From Staphylococcus muscae (GTDB taxonomy: Bacteria > Bacillota > Bacilli > Staphylococcales > Staphylococcaceae), in assembly GCF_003019275.1 (NCBI RefSeq), contig NZ_CP027848.1, positions 558,001-622,000 on the forward strand: a stretch of DNA of 64,000 nucleotides. Reading direction: 5' to 3'. The notes beneath the pieces are model-generated. The model searched no databases, was not told where the DNA came from, and saw only the letters and a list, made by a program, of their open reading frames with translations. The position numbers and the translations under genes were made by a program. Every line of letters starts with the position of its first letter. Position 1 is the stretch's first letter. Shown here in pieces: positions 61,941 to 64,000 of this stretch.

Positions 61941-63203
61941 CTACATCTTATGACCAGCCATTAATCCCAATCTGCCATGTTTCGTTGCAGCAGACGTATA
62001 GGAAATAGCTTTAGAGACGATGCCCTTCCCGTATTTTTGATGAAGGGCATCAATCGTCTTAGCTAACCGTAGTTCACGTTCTTGTTGTAGCGGATCGACA
62101 AAAAGATTCAATTGTTGCATTTGTTCAGGAATGAAATGAGTAACCGACACACTCAAAGTACGATACCATTCAGATTTATCACAGTATTTATCAGCTAAAT
62201 ATTTTATTTCTTTCATAACAACATGTTCGAGATTCGTCCCTTCTTTCATTGTGTATTGTTTAGATATACCATCTCCTGCGCTATAACCAAAAGAAACATG
62301 AAGTGTTTTGGCTAATAAACCTTTGACTCTTAAACGACTCATCACATCTTCTACTAATTCTTGCATCACAATCATTGCTTCAGAATATTGATAATCACGC
62401 ATTAAAATTTGACTTTTACATATAGAAGGCATTCGTGTGATATATCGCTCGCTGACTCTACTCTCATCAATTCCATTGGCATGTAGATGGAGCTCCGTGC
62501 CAATAACACCAAATTCACGTTTTAAGTTTGCATGTGGATACATCGCTAACTGACCGATATTAAAAATACCATGACGATTTAATTTTTTGGCTGTGCGACT
62601 GCTAATCCCCCAAAAATTTTGTAATGGTGCAATCGGCCATAGTTTTTTAGGCACATCTTCATAGCGCCACTCTGCAATGAATGTTGGATTTGACTTAGCT
62701 TCATTGTCTAAGGCTACCTTACTCAACAACATATTCGATCCGATACCAACTGCACAATGTACACCTGTCTCTTGATAAATTTCTGCAATTAAACGCTGAC
62801 AAAATGCTTGAATAGTTGGCGCAAAAAGATGATAACTTTTTGTCACGTCCATAAAAAATTCGTCAATACTATATTGATGCAAATCTTCTGGTGGGACATA
62901 TTTCAGCGCAATTTTAGAAATTTTTAATGATACTTCTAAATAGCGACGCATACTTGGATTAATAATATAAATATCACGTCTGTGTGGAATTTCAAATAAA
63001 CGTGAACCTGTTTTAATCCCCAATGCTTTCAAAGGTGGTGTTGCTGCAAGAACAACAGACCCCTGTCTCTTAGTATCTGCAACAACTGCTAATTTCGTCG
63101 TCATTGGATTCAGTCCTTTATCAATACACGACACGCTAGCAAAAAAACTTTTTTGATCAATGCACAATATATCCCGATCCTCTAACAAATGATAATCATA
63201 CAT
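61941..63203 (-). CDS. Y-family DNA polymerase (UvrX/YqjW type)
   Basis: 420 residues from the ATG at 63203 after AGGTGATAC. Translesion polymerase: metal-binding CIDQKSFFASV (D16) and YSIDEFFMDV (D114, E115), finger and thumb regions, helix-hairpin-helix FWGISSRTAKKLNRHG, and a C-terminal little-finger domain. The lysine in FFASV-SC replaces the common Glu context of DinB and matches UvrX/UmuC-like enzymes. The LexA box in its promoter marks it as SOS-induced. Confidence 0.9.
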   Translation of the reverse strand: MYDYHLLEDRDILCIDQKSFFASVSCIDKGLNPMTTKLAVVADTKRQGSVVLAATPPLKALGIKTGSRLFEIPHRRDIYIINPSMRRYLEVSLKISKIALKYVPPEDLHQYSIDEFFMDVTKSYHLFAPTIQAFCQRLIAEIYQETGVHCAVGIGSNMLLSKVALDNEAKSNPTFIAEWRYEDVPKKLWPIAPLQNFWGISSRTAKKLNRHGIFNIGQLAMYPHANLKREFGVIGTELHLHANGIDESRVSERYITRMPSICKSQILMRDYQYSEAMIVMQELVEDVMSRLRVKGLLAKTLHVSFGYSAGDGISKQYTMKEGTNLEHVVMKEIKYLADKYCDKSEWYRTLSVSVTHFIPEQMQQLNLFVDPLQQERELRLAKTIDALHQKYGKGIVSKAISYTSAATKHGRLGLMAGHKM

Positions 63204-63234
63204 TTGTATCACCTATTTCAATTATTCTCCTTTA

Positions 63235-63263
63235 AATATAACGAACATACGTTCTGTTATCAA
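63235..63263 (-). promoter_or_regulatory. Promoter of the Y-family polymerase
   Basis: On the minus strand TTGATA (63263-63258), a 17-base spacer and TATATT (63240-63235). The LexA box fills the spacer. Confidence 0.75.
63242..63255. promoter_or_regulatory. LexA (SOS) box
   Basis: CGAACATACGTTCT matches CGAACN4GTTCG at all but the last base. It lies exactly between the -35 and -10 elements, where bound LexA would block RNA polymerase. Confidence 0.85.
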
Positions 63264-63289
63264 GTAGAATTTCTCTCCATTTCATAAAA

Positions 63290-63335
63290 AGAAACAGATG
63301 ACTGAAATCATGTCATGCATCATTCAGTCATCTGT
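63290..63335 (-). terminator. Terminator of the Spo0M-like gene
   Basis: ACAGATGACTGA / TCAGTCATCTGT 12-bp stem, followed leftward by TTCTTTTT. Confidence 0.85.
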
Positions 63336-63348
63336 ATTCAAAATAATT

Positions 63349-63756
63349 TTATCGTTGATACGGTACTTCTGCTTCTACCTCTTCATCAATACCTAAATCA
63401 ATATAAACATGTGTATTTAAAAACACTTTACTTGTATTTGATCTAAAGTTTAATGTCTCTGGTGCCAGCGTAAATGGTATTTTTTTCTGCTCTTTAACAT
63501 CAATTGTGAATGATTCATCGATGACAAAACGATCGAGTTCATTTGTTAAGTAAGTAAATTGACTTGTTTCATCATCATTTTCATATTTTTCCAGCAGTTT
63601 TAATTCGATATGTGTCACTTTCTGATCACTCATACCTGCTTTTAATTTAATGTATCCTGTGATTTTCTCATCAACTGAATACGACTGCTGATCCAGATGA
63701 ATCAATACTTTCATGCCTTCTATACCTAGTGATGTCAAGATGTTATCGAAGCCCAT
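63349..63756 (-). CDS. Spo0M-like arrestin-fold protein
   Basis: 135 residues from the ATG at 63756 after GGAGGG; an in-frame ATG at 63771 lies upstream of that site. It corresponds to the N-terminal half of Bacillus Spo0M (about 250 residues): LTSLGIEGMKVLIHLDQQSYSVDEKITGYIKLKAG is diagnostic. The C-terminal half is absent, and the stop is followed by a proper terminator. That short form may be normal in staphylococci. Staphylococci do not sporulate, so its role must differ. Confidence 0.82.
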   Translation of the reverse strand: MGFDNILTSLGIEGMKVLIHLDQQSYSVDEKITGYIKLKAGMSDQKVTHIELKLLEKYENDDETSQFTYLTNELDRFVIDESFTIDVKEQKKIPFTLAPETLNFRSNTSKVFLNTHVYIDLGIDEEVEAEVPYQR

Positions 63757-63879
63757 TGTAAAACCCTCCATATTTTTCTATAATCTCTCTACTATCATAC
63801 GAGTTTTTCATAATTGTCCGCAACCATTAACTAAAAATGCTATAATATAAATGATTTTATACAGAGAGGAGCGACTCAA

Positions 63880-64000
63880 ATGCCAATCGTAACAGTCAAA
63901 TTATTAGAAGGTCGTACAGATGAACAGCTTAAAAACTTAGTCACTGAAGTAACAGATGCTGTCGAAAAAACGACAAATGCAAAACGTGATGCTATCTCAG
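63880..64000 (+). CDS. 4-oxalocrotonate tautomerase family protein (start only)
   Basis: The first 40 codons are in the window; the gene runs off the right end. It begins MPIVTVKLLEGRTDEQ, giving the catalytic N-terminal proline (after Met removal) of 4-OT enzymes. GAGAGGAGC precedes the ATG. Full family members are about 60 residues. The physiological substrate is unknown. Confidence 0.9.
   Translation, partial: MPIVTVKLLEGRTDEQLKNLVTEVTDAVEKTTNAKRDAIS

Overview
The window is chromosomal DNA of a Staphylococcus that is not S. aureus. Gene order and protein sequences follow the conserved staphylococcal block dinG-asnS-dnaD-nth / pbp2-recU / gpsB-rnpB / thyA-dfrA / msrAB-crr / murG / arlRS / odhAB / brnQ / telA / cspA / dap-lysA operon / cvfB / pepF / femAB / tyrA. 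An intermedius/hyicus-group species is plausible, but I cannot prove the species from sequence alone. Almost everything is core genome. There is no prophage, CRISPR array, tRNA or rRNA gene. One insertion sequence is present.

Layout. 1-9.3 kb: DNA repair and replication genes and asnS, an ISL3-family IS (4536-6306) inserted at the pbp2 terminator, then the recU-pbp2 operon on the minus strand. 9.3-13.2 kb: a DUF1798 gene, ypsA, gpsB, the RNase P RNA, a 23S rRNA methyltransferase and a RarD-type transporter. 13.5-19.1 kb: a double-headed dynamin-like GTPase with a 5'-3' exonuclease on the plus strand, then an RNase HI-like gene and a queuosine-precursor transporter on the minus strand; the transporter is preceded by a preQ1-I riboswitch. 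19.3-29.2 kb: a zinc-finger protein, cvfC, bacilliredoxin, thyA-dfrA-fakB2-msrA-msrB-crr-yozE, ctpA, a GNAT gene, murG and a PAP2 phosphatase. 29.4-35.7 kb: arlRS, whose promoter carries two Fur-type boxes, and the 2-oxoglutarate dehydrogenase genes odhAB with a cre-like site. 35.8-43.1 kb: small orphan genes, a MoxR/VWA pair, CodY-box brnQ, xpaC-telA and acyP. 43.4-44.1 kb: a DUF1033 gene and cspA.

44.3-51.7 kb: the lysine/diaminopimelate operon on the minus strand (asd-dapA-dapB-dapD-deacetylase-alr2-lysA), headed by a lysine riboswitch with an intrinsic terminator. The aspartokinase gene lysC, which opens this operon in S. aureus, is not here. A 29-codon ORF with a very strong ribosome-binding site occupies the space instead. 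51.8-64 kb: an ABC-F protein, cvfB, pepF, a small membrane protein, a 1-kb AT-rich gene desert with several hairpins, femB-femA, tyrA, a Y-family polymerase with a LexA box inside its promoter, a Spo0M-like protein and the start of a 4-oxalocrotonate tautomerase gene.

Several groups serve the cell wall: pbp2, gpsB and murG; the dap operon, which supplies lysine and its precursors; femA/femB, which build the pentaglycine bridge; and the ArlRS regulator. The most checkable points for follow-up are the Fur-like arlRS promoter, the lysC-less L-box operon with its small ORF, the preQ1 riboswitch, the exact IS junctions that displace the pbp2 terminator, and the structured gene desert downstream of femB. 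I saw no wholly new defence or mobile system.
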